From NCBI GenBank assembly GCA_037976565.1, contig CP137684.1:20956259-21020258 (forward strand): a stretch of DNA of 64,000 bases. The letters are read 5' to 3'. This document shows, piece by piece, positions 47,102 through 58,736 of this stretch; position 1 is the stretch's first letter, and each line of letters starts with the position of its first letter. The stretch comes from Mesocentrotus franciscanus. Its lineage: Eukaryota; Echinodermata; Echinoidea; Camarodonta; Strongylocentrotidae. The notes under the pieces were generated by a model that was given only the letters and a program-made list of their open reading frames with translations, was not told where the DNA came from and did no database searches. A program made the position numbers and the translations under genes.

Positions 47102-48164
47102 CGGTACTGAATGTTGGGGCATACTGCTTGAAGGGTCGTAAGAAGGGTCTAAACGTTCTTGAGCTTCATAGTCTATTTCCTCATCCTCTTCCATTTCATC
47201 CTCCTCCTCCTCGTCTTCCTCGTCCTTCTCTTTCTCCTCCTCATACCACCCTGTATCAGAATGCATCGAGTTTGATCGCTCCGAGTCTGACAAAACTTCT
47301 TCTTTCACAAAGACTGCGACCGGATGATCTGTCGCTTCTGACAGCTTTTTGTCAGGATCAAGGAGTCCTTTCTCATCGTCCAATGTCATACTACCATCAT
47401 CATAGATATAATCTTCTGTATTATCTTTTTCATCAATGCACTTGGCCTGACTGAACTCTAGATCAGGCAGTTGTTCAAGGTCTTCCATGGATTCAACAGG
47501 TTCCCTCTTCACCACTAAACTTGATCCAGGAGTGCCGTTGCCATGAATGTTAATGACAGACAGCGGGTCAACAAGAGTTGAAGATGCCGTGATATTACTG
47601 TTATGGATGATGTTTTGCTCTGAGGGAGATGACAATGCTGGAGTTGAAAGTTTCTGAATTGTTGTCAAGGCATCACTGGGAAGACCTGATGATGTTGGAT
47701 TGGACAGGCTCATCAGGACTGGCTCTTCCCGCTGCAATTGCAGCTGTCTGGTCTGTGACTGAGCAGTCAGAAGGCCCTGGCTTTGTACCTGTATGACACA
47801 TCTTGCTGGGGACTGAGAAGATCCTGTAAGGGTTCCCTGCAGAGGCTGTGCTGCTTCCAAGTTTGAACTAATCTGCATTAGATTTTTCAGAGCCTGTGGA
47901 GTCATGCGAGACTCTTGTCTCAGAACTCCTGCGGTAGACTTTTTAATCTTGATGACTTTGATGTTAGGAGTCTTAGGACCATTGAAAAGTGGATTACCAA
48001 TGCGATCCACAAGTCTAATCTGCTGTGGACCACTAGGTTGTATCCTTGCTAAAGGTGGCATGGGTTTCGTGGATGGAGAGCTACCACAATGGCCACAGCT
48101 GTATACACCAGGCGTGGTTTGAGTTGATTGATCTACACACATACTCTTCTTCGTGTGCAGGAAT
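47102..48164 (-). CDS. Acidic exon of zinc-finger copy A
   Basis: The acceptor is CTCTTCCAG (exon from 48164, phase 2 in) and the donor is GTACCG|GTAAGG (exon ends 47102, phase 0 out). It is 1063 nt and fully open. The product has FLHTKKSMCVDQSTQ, a CGHCGSS pair, a basic NIKVIKIKKSTAGV stretch, a Gln/Ser/Thr-rich central region (QSQTRQLQLQREEP and on), VVKREPVESMEDLEQLPDLE, FVKEEVLSDSERS and a 30-residue Glu/Asp tract. This composition resembles an activation or chromatin-interaction region, but no named domain was recognised. It is about 70 residues longer than the copy B exon, because of two extra in-frame segments. Confidence 0.87.
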
Positions 48165-49565
48165 CTGGAAGAGAAAAAGAAGAAACATTTTCAATTTAAG
48201 ATAGAGTAAAGATCTGATAGAGTGATTGCATTGTGAAAGAAATTGTCAGGAAGCAATAAGCAAAGGTTGATTATGTACTGTAGCCCAAGAGAACTGTGAT
48301 ATTTTGAAATCATTAATGACTCAATCTTGCTGAAAAACATGTGCACACAAACTTGAGTACGGGACTACAAACACATGTGGCATGGAAGTTTGATCCAAAC
48401 TTTTCCATTCTCTCTTGTTATATTTCAATTATGAGGGCACCTGAAGGGCAATCTTTTTCAGAAGATATATGAACTTCTTCTATGACATTCATCAAAACCA
48501 AAAGAGAAAGCTCACAAATTATTTTTCATCTTCACCATTATTCAAATAACCTTGGGTGGTATTCTCATAAGTTAAGCGGGGACTAAGTCCAGGCTAAACA
48601 AGAATTTTAGTTCACACTTCTATGGAATGCTAGGTTTCATCTTCCACCTTCAATATTCATGACAAAGATAATCTACCAAAGACTTTATTTGAAATTCAGT
48701 TCATACTCATATTATCTTTTTCTTCCCATTTCACTGCAAAATTAATGTAGTCTGTTGAGAAATGGTGATGCAATTTAATTAATTCATTATGAAAAATAGC
48801 ATCAATGTTGAGAGAATGGTCCATAGTGCAGCTTACAGGAAAAACTAGATATACTGAGGTATGTTATAGCGAAGTTTCGCTTATAACGAGGGTATCGTCT
48901 AAGGCTTCCTTTTTTTCTTTCTTTCTTTTTCTCCCTTGCTACATTAGCTTCTTTCCAAACCACGCTTAACGGCTTAAAGAATATCCATCTTTGTTTGTAA
49001 ACTTAAGTCTTGACGCTTTTTACCGGTAGATATGTTTCTCCAGATGCAACAAAAGTGATGGGCGGATGAATTTTTTTTTTTTAGAACAGTTGACCGGGCG
49101 GCAACATCTCCACTTCCTGATCAGATTACAAGGGTCTGAAGGCACATATTTGTTTAATTTGATAAAATTATTATTATTCAAAACTATTTATCAGTGAATA
49201 CTACACGTAGGTAGCAGATTAATAATATAATAAATTATAAGCAATATTTGGGTGAACAAAATTGAGACCTAACCCTATGCGAAAACGGATTCCGCGTAAT
49301 AAAATACCCCCAGTTGGCCAGTTCACCGTCAACTTTTATGGGTTGTCTGTCTTCCCAAGGATTTATTGCTCATACATGAAAGTCTCTTTACAAAGTCAAT
49401 GTGAAATGCATCAAGAAAATCATCGCCAATGCATGGATCGGAAACAGACAATCCTTATTTTTACGGACGCGTCTGTGCGCATTTACGAAGACGATCCTTG
49501 TTGATACGGACGATCCTTATTCTCGGACCAGCGCCCCTACTGTAGACAGAAATAACCATCTGGTA

Positions 49566-49733
49566 GGATCCAGGCCAATTCGGACCAAGTTGGAGACAAC
49601 TCGGCCCCGGTCAGTTTTTTTGTCATTTTAGCCTAACCCTATCCTTAAACCTAACCTGCAAAAACTGACAAAAAATAACCGTTTTTGCAGCAGGGCCGAG
49701 TTGTCCCCTGGTCCGAGTTAGCCAGACTCTGTC
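49566..49733. mobile_element. Foldback MITE with telomere-like core, copy 2
   Basis: Arms with ACAACTCGGCCC and GGGCCGAGTTGTCCCC enclose CCTAACCCTATCCTTAAACC and paired GTCAGTTTTTTTGTC / GACAAAAAATAACC. The core is more decayed than in the copies at 27699 and 59702. Confidence 0.65.
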
Positions 49734-49799
49734 TGGTATGGGTCATCTATATATTAATACGCAAAATCGCCGCGGGGGGTACGTAACGGTCTGCCAATG

Positions 49800-50045
49800 T
49801 GAATTTTTAGACATCAAACCCGTCTTTCCTCGACCCTACCCGCCTCGGCCGTCGCGAACGGCGACACAATTCGAGCGGACCGGCTCGCGCATGCCGCGTG
49901 CCACGTCGACCCGTGGTCGCCGTCCATGTCGTTATAAAGGTGGTTTCGGGGTCCCGGGAGGACGGGCGGACGAGCACGGCCGGCGTCGTCCGTGCAAGGA
50001 GGCGAGAGTGAGGCGGCGAGGCGTGCACCCGCCCTCTGTCTAATT
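49800..50045. other. CpG-rich island of unknown nature
   Basis: About 245 bp are markedly richer in G, C and CpG than everything nearby, for example CCGCCTCGGCCGTCGCGAAC and GGCCGGCGTCGTCCGTGC. Long open frames cross it on both strands as expected for such composition. The texture resembles ribosomal spacer DNA, but no conserved rRNA segment is present to prove that. A promoter CpG island is the alternative. Confidence 0.45.
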
Positions 50046-50714
50046 ATTCAAAGAGATCACACTATTAAGGGACGGTCCTCTCCATAATGTGTTGTAGCAA
50101 ATATGCACGATGCAAAGGGTCGGGCCTATCCCGTGAGGCATCTTGCTATATATACGCAGTAGCCAAACTGACGTGAACGTAATATGTTGGTTCTACGCTC
50201 ACACACACACACACACAGTCGAGTTTCGTGCGACTGCCACAATTTATTGGCACAAACCGTCCGATTTTTCGCGTAAAATCTTTACTTTGAAAATAGTTAT
50301 ACAAATTCTATGAACCATGCCAACATAATCATAATCCAAGCTTCTGCTTTATTGGTCTTTTCATGAAAACTACATTGAAATCACAACAATAATACCGCAA
50401 ATAGATTGTAATTATCGAGATCTAACTAACGAGAAGGTAAATTCAGCGAGCTTATTAATTTCAAATGCCTCCGCACGGGCAACTCCAGCGGTGTCAGGCC
50501 AGTCACGGCGCTCACACAATGCAATTTACAACTGCAGCACTCTAGCTACTGCAGTACCTGTATAACGTGTATTTAGATCATTCAATGTTTCATGTTTGAG
50601 CCATGCAATTATTTGTTTTTTTCTTTTATTTCTTTTTTGAATGTGAGTACGGTACGTACATGCTATTACAGAAGTGTGCAAGGAATGATAGGCCTACAGG
50701 TGGAAGCAGGCGCT

Positions 50715-51270
50715 GACCCAGGGGCAGGCCCTTGCCCCCCAGCAAAGAAAAAAAAGAGAGAGAGAAGGAAAAGAAGGGAAAGAGGAGAGAAAGGGAAAGA
50801 AAGAAGAGGAAGAAGAAAAGAAAAGGGTAAAGAAGGAGATGGGGGAAAGGGCCTTGCCTCCGGTCTGTTGCCTCCCCCATCAAAAAATAAGAGAGAAGGA
50901 AGGAAAGGGAAAGAAAAAGGAAAAAGGAGATAAAGAGAAAGAAAAAAGAGGAAGAAAGGAAAAGAAGGGGATATCAGTTGCAATTTTCTCGCCAACAAGT
51001 TGTGAATCGAGGGCCAAAAACCCTTGCCTCCTCCCCCGCCACCGCCAACAAAAGAGAGCTAGAATGGAACAAAAAAGAGTAAGAAGAAAAGAAAAGGGTG
51101 AAAAGAAGGGAGATCAGTTGCGATTAATCCCGCCAAAACGTGTGATCGGCCCTTGCCTCCCTTCCCCAGCACACCTAAAAGAGAGAGAAAGAAGGGAAGG
51201 AAAAGGAAAAAGAGAAAGAAGAAAGGTAGGGAGATCAGTTGCGATTTTTCCCGCCAACAAGGTGTAGACT
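50715..51270 (+). repeat. Minisatellite, about 120-150-bp units with purine tracts
   Basis: Four or so units each contain a GCCCTTGCC(T/C)CC start, a (GA)n-like purine block such as AAAAGAGAGAGAAGG, and GAGATCAGTTGCGAT followed by CCCGCCAACAAG. Apparent Lys/Arg/Glu-rich open frames are by-products. Confidence 0.75.
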
Positions 51271-51589
51271 GACGGGGCTTGGGTGCTTGGGGGCCTGCCC
51301 CAAATAAAATTCAAACGTGGTTTATTTCTAATTCGATACCGGTGATTTACAAATGTTGCTGAAATGACATAATTTTCCGAGATTTTTAGTACATTATACA
51401 TTTGTATGCGTTTGTTGGAAAATGACAAATTCCCAAATTTACAGTCAGGCAAGAAATATACTTATTTAGAGGCCTACATGTCAGGGTCCGCGGAACGGCA
51501 GGGCTCGGGGCTCGAGCTCCACCCTCCCCACTTTTTGTGAAAAGTATATTAAAGAGAAATAGAAAGAAAGAGAGAAGAAAGAAAGAATA

Positions 51590-51900
51590 GTGACCTGCCA
51601 GTGTCACAAAATAATGAGGTATCAAAATATGCTCATCTGACCGTGATTAAATGCCTAAAACCCTGAGCTTCTGGGGCTCCGCCCCTGGACCCCACGCCAA
51701 TGAGTGACCTGCCAGTGTCACAAATAAGGTATCAAATATACTCATCTGACCGTAATTAAATGCCTAAAACCCTGAACTTCCGGTGGCTCTGCCCCTGGAC
51801 CCACTCAATGGCCCTAAGGCGCACCCTGGATGCTTATCTGACGGTAATTTAATGCCTAAAACCCTGAGCTTCTGGCTCCGCCCCTTGACACCCGAATCAC
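51590..51900 (+). repeat. Tandem units related to 31000-31560
   Basis: Units share GTGACCTGCCAGTGTCACAA, ATGCTCATCTGACCGT, TAAATGCCTAAAACCCTGA and GGACCCCACGCCAATGAG. They are followed by GGATCCGCGCCTGG near 52050, a word recurring at 28550. Confidence 0.7.
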
Positions 51901-52087
51901 TTTGAAAACGTTGAGCGAGGCTTGCATGTAAGAGTGGGGTGATGCAAATTTTTTGTCTGCCCGGCCTCCCCAAAAAACGTTTTTGCTCATTACGCCACAT
52001 TACGTACCAATATTTGGCTCGCATAACTTCAAATTTGGGCCCCCCTAAGGAATCCTGGATCCGCGCCTGGGTGGAAGGGATATAAAA

Positions 52088-52253
52088 CAAATATACAATG
52101 ACTCATTCTCGAACAAGCTAAAACTATTCGCACTCAGGAACATCAATAGTACTGTTCCGGGCCGCGATGGCCCTCGGGAGAATATAATACGATTTGATGT
52201 TCCTTCGATGCGAATAGTTTTAGCTAGATCCTCGAGTGTCATTGTATATTTGT
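52088..52253. repeat. Palindrome, arms about 60 bp
   Basis: CAAATATACAATGA, TAAAACTATTCGCA and GGAACATCAA on the left are mirrored by TTGATGTTCC, TGCGAATAGTTTTA and TCATTGTATATTTG on the right. A loop of about 45 bp is GC-rich (GGGCCGCGATGGCCC). Confidence 0.82.
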
Positions 52254-54191
52254 ATATTTGTATATTATTTTCAGTGCATGCATGACAACAATATTCGTAT
52301 AGATAACGAGAGTGAGGATCCGGAAAGGGATAGTGAAAAAAGTAGGAACGAATTTAAGTGACGACAATAATCGTAATTAACGAAAGTAAAAGAAAATATT
52401 AGTCTAAAATATATGCATCAATTTTAATTACAAATTATTGATTTCACTGTTTTCTTCCAATTTTCAAGTTTTATTACATGATACATATTTATAAAAAAAC
52501 CAATTCAAAATGATACATGGGACAGCAAACAAAAGGTTGATATTCTAACGAGTACAATATTAATGAAAAGAAGAAGAAAAATTAAAAAATGATAAAAAGA
52601 AATTATCTTAAAAAATATTATTTAAAAAATAAAAAAAAAATAAAAAATAATAATAATATTAATAATAATGATCGATAGCACATATCTATTTTCAACCCCC
52701 CACCCTCCCTAGAATCCCGTGGATTCTCCACGGGTCCTGCTAGTTCTTTTAATAAAACTGACATTTGTTTGCAAGGTTTGTTGTGTGCAGAAATAATTGG
52801 TGGTAGACGACTACACATTCAAATTTTAATTTTAAGCTTTTGTTAGGGTGTCTGAACGATTTTTCAATTTTCCCTTTTGGATCGTTTTTCACCATTATGG
52901 TTAGATTATTGAAAAAATAATTCACTCTGAATAATACGTTTCAAATTTCAAGACTCACCGATGTTTCTATCAAAAGATAGAGCCGCCCAACTCCCTTTAA
53001 TATTCATCATTTTTTTGTCAGAATCGACGAAAAAGACGTACACGCAGAGTTAGATCTATGTTGTTTTGCTAAATTTAGCAAAACAGATGGATTGCGCAAT
53101 ATGCAAGCGTACGCGTACGCTTAGCTGCATGCGCAACTTGAGCACGATCTTCAAGCTCTACCTCCGTTGCCTTCAATGTACATCCACTTCCGGGTTCGTT
53201 ACACGCGGTCCGATGCATACATGTATGCATGTGCAGATTTTATGCGTTGTCGCCATGGGTTCGGGCTGCGTAGGGTTCGGGCTGCGTAGAGCTGACGCCT
53301 CCCTATTTAGCTGATCCGAAAAATGCTCTATCCCTGGGGCTAGCGAAAAAATAAGCGTATGGATATTTTCCTTATGAATGGGACTACTTATCGCCAGGGG
53401 CGTCATATCTGAAAAGTGGCAGATTTTGGAGCTAGCCAGGAAACAAAGTTTAAATAGCTGTTTTGACCAAGATATTTTTAGAATTTCGAGATGACGCCCC
53501 TCTGGAAATATGGGGATTAATCTGCTCTTTCATGACACCTTATTTATTGAGTATCACCTTCAGGATCACATAGAATAAAGGTTTGAATCTCGATAGTCTT
53601 GATAACAGGGAAAAAAATACACGGGGCTCGGCGACCGCCCGAAATGCCAAAAAGAGCCACCGAAAGTCATAAAAGAGCCCCCCAAAATTTGCATAGAGTT
53701 CAATGCAAAATAAATTAAAGAGTGTTATTTTCATGCAAACAAGCTTGAAAAGTAGCCTCCGTAATTTTTTAATTATTTTTTTCCCTGCTTGATAATAAAA
53801 ACTTTGACCAATTTTGCATGATCGCGCAATGCACATAGACTGCATAGGGCTGCGTGCAATCTCTATGGGAAGGATTTTAGCACACAACATCGGGTGCGCG
53901 ATCAGACATCCTACTTTTGTTTTGTTTACATCACTCTTCACACAGACAAAGCATGAACTGGATGCCAATTAAGGCTTGATGATACCAATATAGGCCTAAT
54001 AAAATATGGCAATAAATATTTCGGCTATATCATGGATTGGGAAACCACTCGTTCATCGACACGCATACGCTTTTTGTGTCTACCTTGAAGTTGCAGTAGT
54101 GTCGGCTTGCGTAGCCGTCGTCACTTTGTTGATCCAGGTAACGGAGGTGAACCCGGGCGGGGCCGGGGCAGGCTCGACAGTAACGGTGCAC

Positions 54192-54376
54192 CTCAATAGA
54201 TGGGCAGCAAATTCATCATTTGATGTCGCGCGAAAAGACCGTGGCTTTGCATCATTATTAGGACGTCTCAATCTCTCCTCAATACGTTCTAGCTCCTCAT
54301 CATACACCGTTTTTGCCTCCTCCCAGTCTGTCCGGCTTGAACTCAATCGGACCTGAGTTGATCTCATAATAGACAT
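54192..54376 (-). CDS. Candidate first exon of copy A (W/LL module, variant c)
   Basis: ATG at 54376 opens 61 codons plus two bases to a GAG|GTGCAC donor (exon end 54192, phase 2, matching the acidic exon). The product MSIMRSTQVRLSSSRTDWEE, then a charged helix-like stretch (AKTVYDEELERIEERLRR) and RATSNDEFAAHLLR, fits the module: RVxLS, a Trp, then (S/T)ND-x-FA-x2-LL. It has about 15 extra residues between Trp and the SND box relative to the other variants. The donor is weak, so use of this exon is less certain. Upstream (+ strand 54420-54490) is a (GGCTA)n and (CGTA)n-like stretch. Confidence 0.6.
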
Positions 54377-54986
54377 TATTATCGCAAATACTACATGTAT
54401 GCGCGCTAAAATATGTATAGAAGTCTATCTAGGGCTAGGCTAGGCTAGGCTAGCTAGGCCTACGTACGTACGTAGTACGGTACGAATGACGCAAAGCCAG
54501 TGTTACGAAGGGCTAGCTAGGCCTTAGGGCTAGGAACGTACCTACCTACCGCGCGCGCCGATTCCGAAATTTATTTCGTCTCGATCTATGCAGATTCATG
54601 CAGACATGTGCGGTTCCCAACTCGCCCCGCAAAAAGATGGCCAACACAAATTTTCGCCAGTTTACTTGTTTGTTGGGCAAAATCATTTTGAGGAATATAG
54701 CCCGAGGAATACCCATTTAACACCTGGGTGGAGAGTAGTAGCAAGTACAGGTTAATATTAGTGCCGTGATGGGATTACCCAGTCACCAATTGTAACATCT
54801 GACATTCAATCCAATCACTAATCCATCCAGTTCAATCATTGTTCATATCACTCAAGATCACGAGACTGAATAACTCACATCAAGGACAAGAATATACATT
54901 TTATGAGACTTCACTTGTCCTTCTCAGATGAAACATGTTACAGAGAACACCACCATTTTACAGCACATTGTTTTATATTGCTAGTA

Positions 54987-55159
54987 CAGTCAAACCTGCT
55001 TTAGTGACCACCTGTCTACAAAGGCCACATTTTCTGTTTCCCTTCAAAATGGTTTCTCATTGAAACATGTACTAAAGGAACCTGTCTACAGAGACCACCT
55101 GTCTACAAAGACCACTTTTTGTGTTTCCCTTGGGCGGTCGCTATAGACAGGTTTGACTG
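54987..55159. mobile_element. Tc1/mariner-type MITE, copy 2
   Basis: The ends CAGTCAAACCTG and CAGGTTTGACTG have TA on both sides (54985-54986, 55160-55161). It is a close relative of 9405-9594 with a shorter middle. Confidence 0.85.
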
Positions 55160-55189
55160 TATTATATCCAGACTCTATTTCTAACTTAA

Positions 55190-55775
55190 AGGGAATCCAA
55201 CCCTTCTAATAAGTTCATTTGAATGAAAGCATAAAAATCAGAGAAACAGAATGGCGAAAGTTTGAAATAAATCCGACCAATATTAAGAAAGTTATGAGTG
55301 TTTGAAATATGAGATCACTTCAGTTACAGTGCGAATCTCAAATCAGCAATTTTGTCAGTGGATTGTGACGTAGTGACGGATTACTCTCCCGTTTGTCGCG
55401 TACAAAAATATCACTTATTTCTGTTTTTCTTCGAAGTGCCTTCCCCCTCGGGGCACTACTCAAAATATATCATGGAGAGTACATTATTACAGGTCCTCTA
55501 AAAAGAACAGACCATCCCTGAGTCGTACATTTATGAAAAGTTGAAATTTTAGTCCTTTTGTGTATTGGAGCAAATGGGAAAGTTGGACGCCACTACATCA
55601 CATAGACATTATCAATTCAGCCAATTTGAAGAGCCCATACCTATAGTAATTGCAACTTTCAAAAAATCGTAACTTTCTAATTTTTTGTCCGATTTCATTC
55701 AAACTTTCATCAGTATGCTTCTCTGATTTTTCTGCTTTATTCTAGACAAGTTTGTTATCAAGGTTGGATTTCCCT
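55190..55775. mobile_element. 586-bp TTAA element (GGGAATCCAACC family)
   Basis: TTAA at 55186-55189 and 55776-55779 flank AGGGAATCCAACCCTT and AAGGTTGGATTTCCCT. Inner arms AGAGAAACAGAATGGCGAAA and TTTCATCAGTATGCTTCTCT are roughly inverted. A decayed relative lies at about 44535-45090. Confidence 0.82.
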
Positions 55776-55779
55776 TTAA

Positions 55780-57090
55780 GCTACTCTTCATTCATTTTAG
55801 CCACCGTTCTTCTTTGGATTGTCTTTGTTTTATTTTCCTATCAATGTTCTGAAGCTAGTCTTTTGTCTGCTACAATGTGTTATTAACTTTCTCCTTTATC
55901 TCAAAAGTTGGTAACATAATTTTGCAAGTAGGATGTTGGTTTCCTCATCCTTCTTGGTCGTAACATACATACATGTAGGTGTCACAGTTTCCCTTTTCTT
56001 GTTTTGAGGTCAGTCTATGTCATAGTTCATAGTTGATGTCATCCATGTTGTGCAGTTTCAGTCAGTGACACATCATCGTCATCCTTCTCAGGCTGTGTGC
56101 TTTGGAGTAGTATAAGTCTTCTTGATCTTGTTGTCTATTCTCATCTCTGTTGTTCACAATCATGAGCGAGTTTGAAGGGACTAGAGATCTCTGTAGATCT
56201 CTCTTCCGCCAGTTACTTTGTGAGCAGCAGTTGATGAACCATCAATTATGTAGACCACACAGAAAGAAAGCTGGTTCATAGGCTGTTTTCCATTTGTTCC
56301 TTTTGTATCTGCTGACTCTGCTTCACCAAGACATAAGTCTCCAACAACCACCATTGTGTCTCCTGGTATTTCTGTTCTCTTGTAACTTCGTTTCTTTTAA
56401 TATGGTGAACAGGGTTCAAATTCATTATCCATTGAACAATGGAAATTTGTGGTATCTATGTGGTATATGGATACACATATAAACATATACATTCATCGGG
56501 GGTGATAGTGAGAGTTTAAAAAAATAGGATTTAGGGAGTTAAAAAGTTTTAGAAATCCGAGCGAAGCGAGGTGTCAAGCGTTAACTCGAGGCGTTCAAGC
56601 ATGCAAAATTGGCACCCCACCCCCTAGTTTTAAACCAGATTTACATAGATCTCAGGGACTATCCATTTTTGGAGACAAAAATTAATATTTAATTTTTTTT
56701 TTTTTTTAAATTATTTTATTTTATTTTTTTTATTTTATTTAAAAATCGGGAAGTCAATTCAAAATTTTTCAAATTGGGAATTATCAGGCCAGATTCATAC
56801 AAAAATGTAATTTCTCATCAAATTTTATTTTCTTTTTTATTTCTTTATAGTCTTCTACTAAGGATCTAGTCTATGTCATTTCTTATCAAACCACTTTTCA
56901 TTATTTAAATACTAGACCTATGGTTCAAATGGTATCAAGTCAATGGGAAATTTTCACTTATAACGCAGTTTTATAACCCACTGATCTTGGAGTCGGGCCA
57001 TTATAAACTCCTTGCAACAAAAACGTATCCCTTTACACGTATGTGTAACGGGTCATAGTATCTTTCAGTATGCAAAATAATATATTTGAC
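55780..57090. other. Intron or spacer DNA, nothing recognised
   Basis: I see no exon here. About 56690-56750 is a T/A homopolymer-rich stretch. No inverted-repeat element was found in the first part. Confidence 0.45.
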
Positions 57091-57091
57091 A

Positions 57092-58213
57092 CAATAGGCG
57101 GTGTCAGACCTCTAGAGGCCAATTATCTGGAAAATAGTTATCCAGATTTTAGTTATCCGCATAATTGGCTGTCTGTCATCAATTATCCCTTAAAAAATCC
57201 TCTCACAAAACAAGAAAATTCACCCTTGACAGGATTTTTCACTGGATCTTTTAAAATTTAAGGGATTTTTCTGTCCGTCACCAATGTTGCAAAAATCCTG
57301 TTAAAGGTCAGTGCAAGGTCAACTTTTAACTTAATGATTGGCAGGCATATGGTTTTTAATGCGCTATCTGCTATCATAAACTTCGCACAATTATATTAGT
57401 GCGCATTTAATGAGACGCGTTAATTGTGCATTACTTTTGAATGACCGTGTGATGTCACAATGCTTATCTACCTGAACAGCGCATGCGCAATGGCCCATCA
57501 GTAATCCAGATCATAGTTATCTGGACTATTTGTAAGCGGTGTGAAGTTGGTTGGATATTCGACATTCATATTCAAAGCTCTTGGGATATATGATCAGTGG
57601 CGGATCCAGGGGCCCGGGGCCCGGCCCCTCCCTAGAAAAAACAGGTAAAAACACCCTTTTTTGAAGAAAAAAAGAAGATGGGCCCCCTCCCCTGGCGCCC
57701 AAGGGGGGGGGGGTGGCGGTGGAAAAAAAAATTACCCTGCCCGTAGGGAAAAAAATTTTAGGGGTACCAAAAAAAAAAAATTGTGCTCACTACCCCTGGT
57801 GCCCAAGGGGGGGTGGCGGCGGAAAAAATAACCCTTCCCGGAGGGAAAAAAATTTTCGGGTTAAAAAAAAAAAAAAAATTGTGCTCAATATATATAGGGC
57901 TATAGAAATAGCCTGACGGCTCTACCGGGGCAGGCAGCTAGCCCTGCGGGTCCAGGACGGTTGGGGCTACCCAAAATTATTACGCTTGCCCTGGCACATG
58001 GGGTTAAAGGGTGTCCAAAAGAAGATTATTCACGGGCCCACGAACTTTGAATATGAATGTCAAATATCCAACCAACTTCACGCCGCTCTATTTGTAGCCT
58101 GTCTGTCACCTGTCTGACAGTGACACCTACATTACATAAATGAATTATCTAGATTTCTAAAATATAGTTAATTCAAGATGGGTCAGGAAAAATTGTGTCT
58201 GACACCGCCTAAT
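57092..58213. mobile_element. 1.1-kb inverted-repeat element with nested insertion
   Basis: TAGGCGGTGTCAGAC at the left and GTCTGACACCGCCTA at the right are inverted. Inside, a second inverted pair (AGTTGGTTGGATATTCGACA near 57545 and TGTCAAATATCCAACCAACT near 58060) brackets 57593-58035. That stretch starts near GTGGCGGATCCAGGGG and holds repeated GGTGGCGG(T/C)GGAAAAAA units. The left part shares its core with the MITE at 11358-11802. Confidence 0.65.
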
Positions 58214-58736
58214 GTGAACGTATGCAGGATTGTTTGATTCAGAGGGTATGAAAGTTTTGGTGATTAGGTTACATCATATAATTGTGTAGTTGTGCAAACC
58301 GCTCCACTGGTAACTATAATATTGCTATACCGATGTCTGGGTGGAGTGCCAGCGTGCAGCGCCAGCATCCCGCCCGCCAGGCCTCGCTGCAGCAAGGCCC
58401 TTGCTTGTGCTGAGCGGCTGCATATAGTCAGGAAGCATGCCGCGCCGGAGCCAGGCCGGAGCAGGCGGGCGGAAAGACGACATGCCATGCGTACCCACTT
58501 TGTGTGAGACCGAGAGTCGGCGAAGCGCTTGTTCACAACTGTGACCATACTTTTGACCCGTAATTCAGACGTGGAGAAACCCTAAGATTAGAATAAGTTA
58601 ATAACACACCAAAAATCAACTCAATCTTCAACAATTGTTCAAATAATGGTCATGATTTAAAAGTCGAAGTGTAATTTCCTGAGCGGGTTTATCATAGAAA
58701 AATCAAACTCAAGTACAAGATTATTTTTCTTCTTAC

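Larger units (their letters stand above)
48165..54191 (-). other. Intron of copy A between first exons and acidic exon
   Basis: 48180-48480 matches 23265-23545 of copy B. Beyond it are repeats listed separately (telomere-like MITE, CpG-rich island, GA-rich minisatellite, palindrome). 52380-52680 is AT-rich low complexity. 52840-53930 is an inverted relative of parts of 24590-27120 (for example CATGATCGCGCAATGCACAT and GGGAAGGATTTTAGCACA). I found no further exon. Confidence 0.5.

Noticed and set aside
49738..50043. 101-codon Arg/Gly/Pro-rich frame
   Set aside because: It lies in the CpG-rich island, where absence of AT-rich stop codons makes open frames expected on both strands.
50592..51267. 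Lys/Arg/Glu-rich frames on the + strand and Phe/Leu/Ser-rich frames on the - strand
   Set aside because: They reflect the purine-rich minisatellite, with no start context or splice support.
58264..58548. 94-codon - strand frame and its + strand partner
   Set aside because: It is a local GC-rich patch with open frames on both strands. The module residues and the phase-2 donor of the real first exons are absent.
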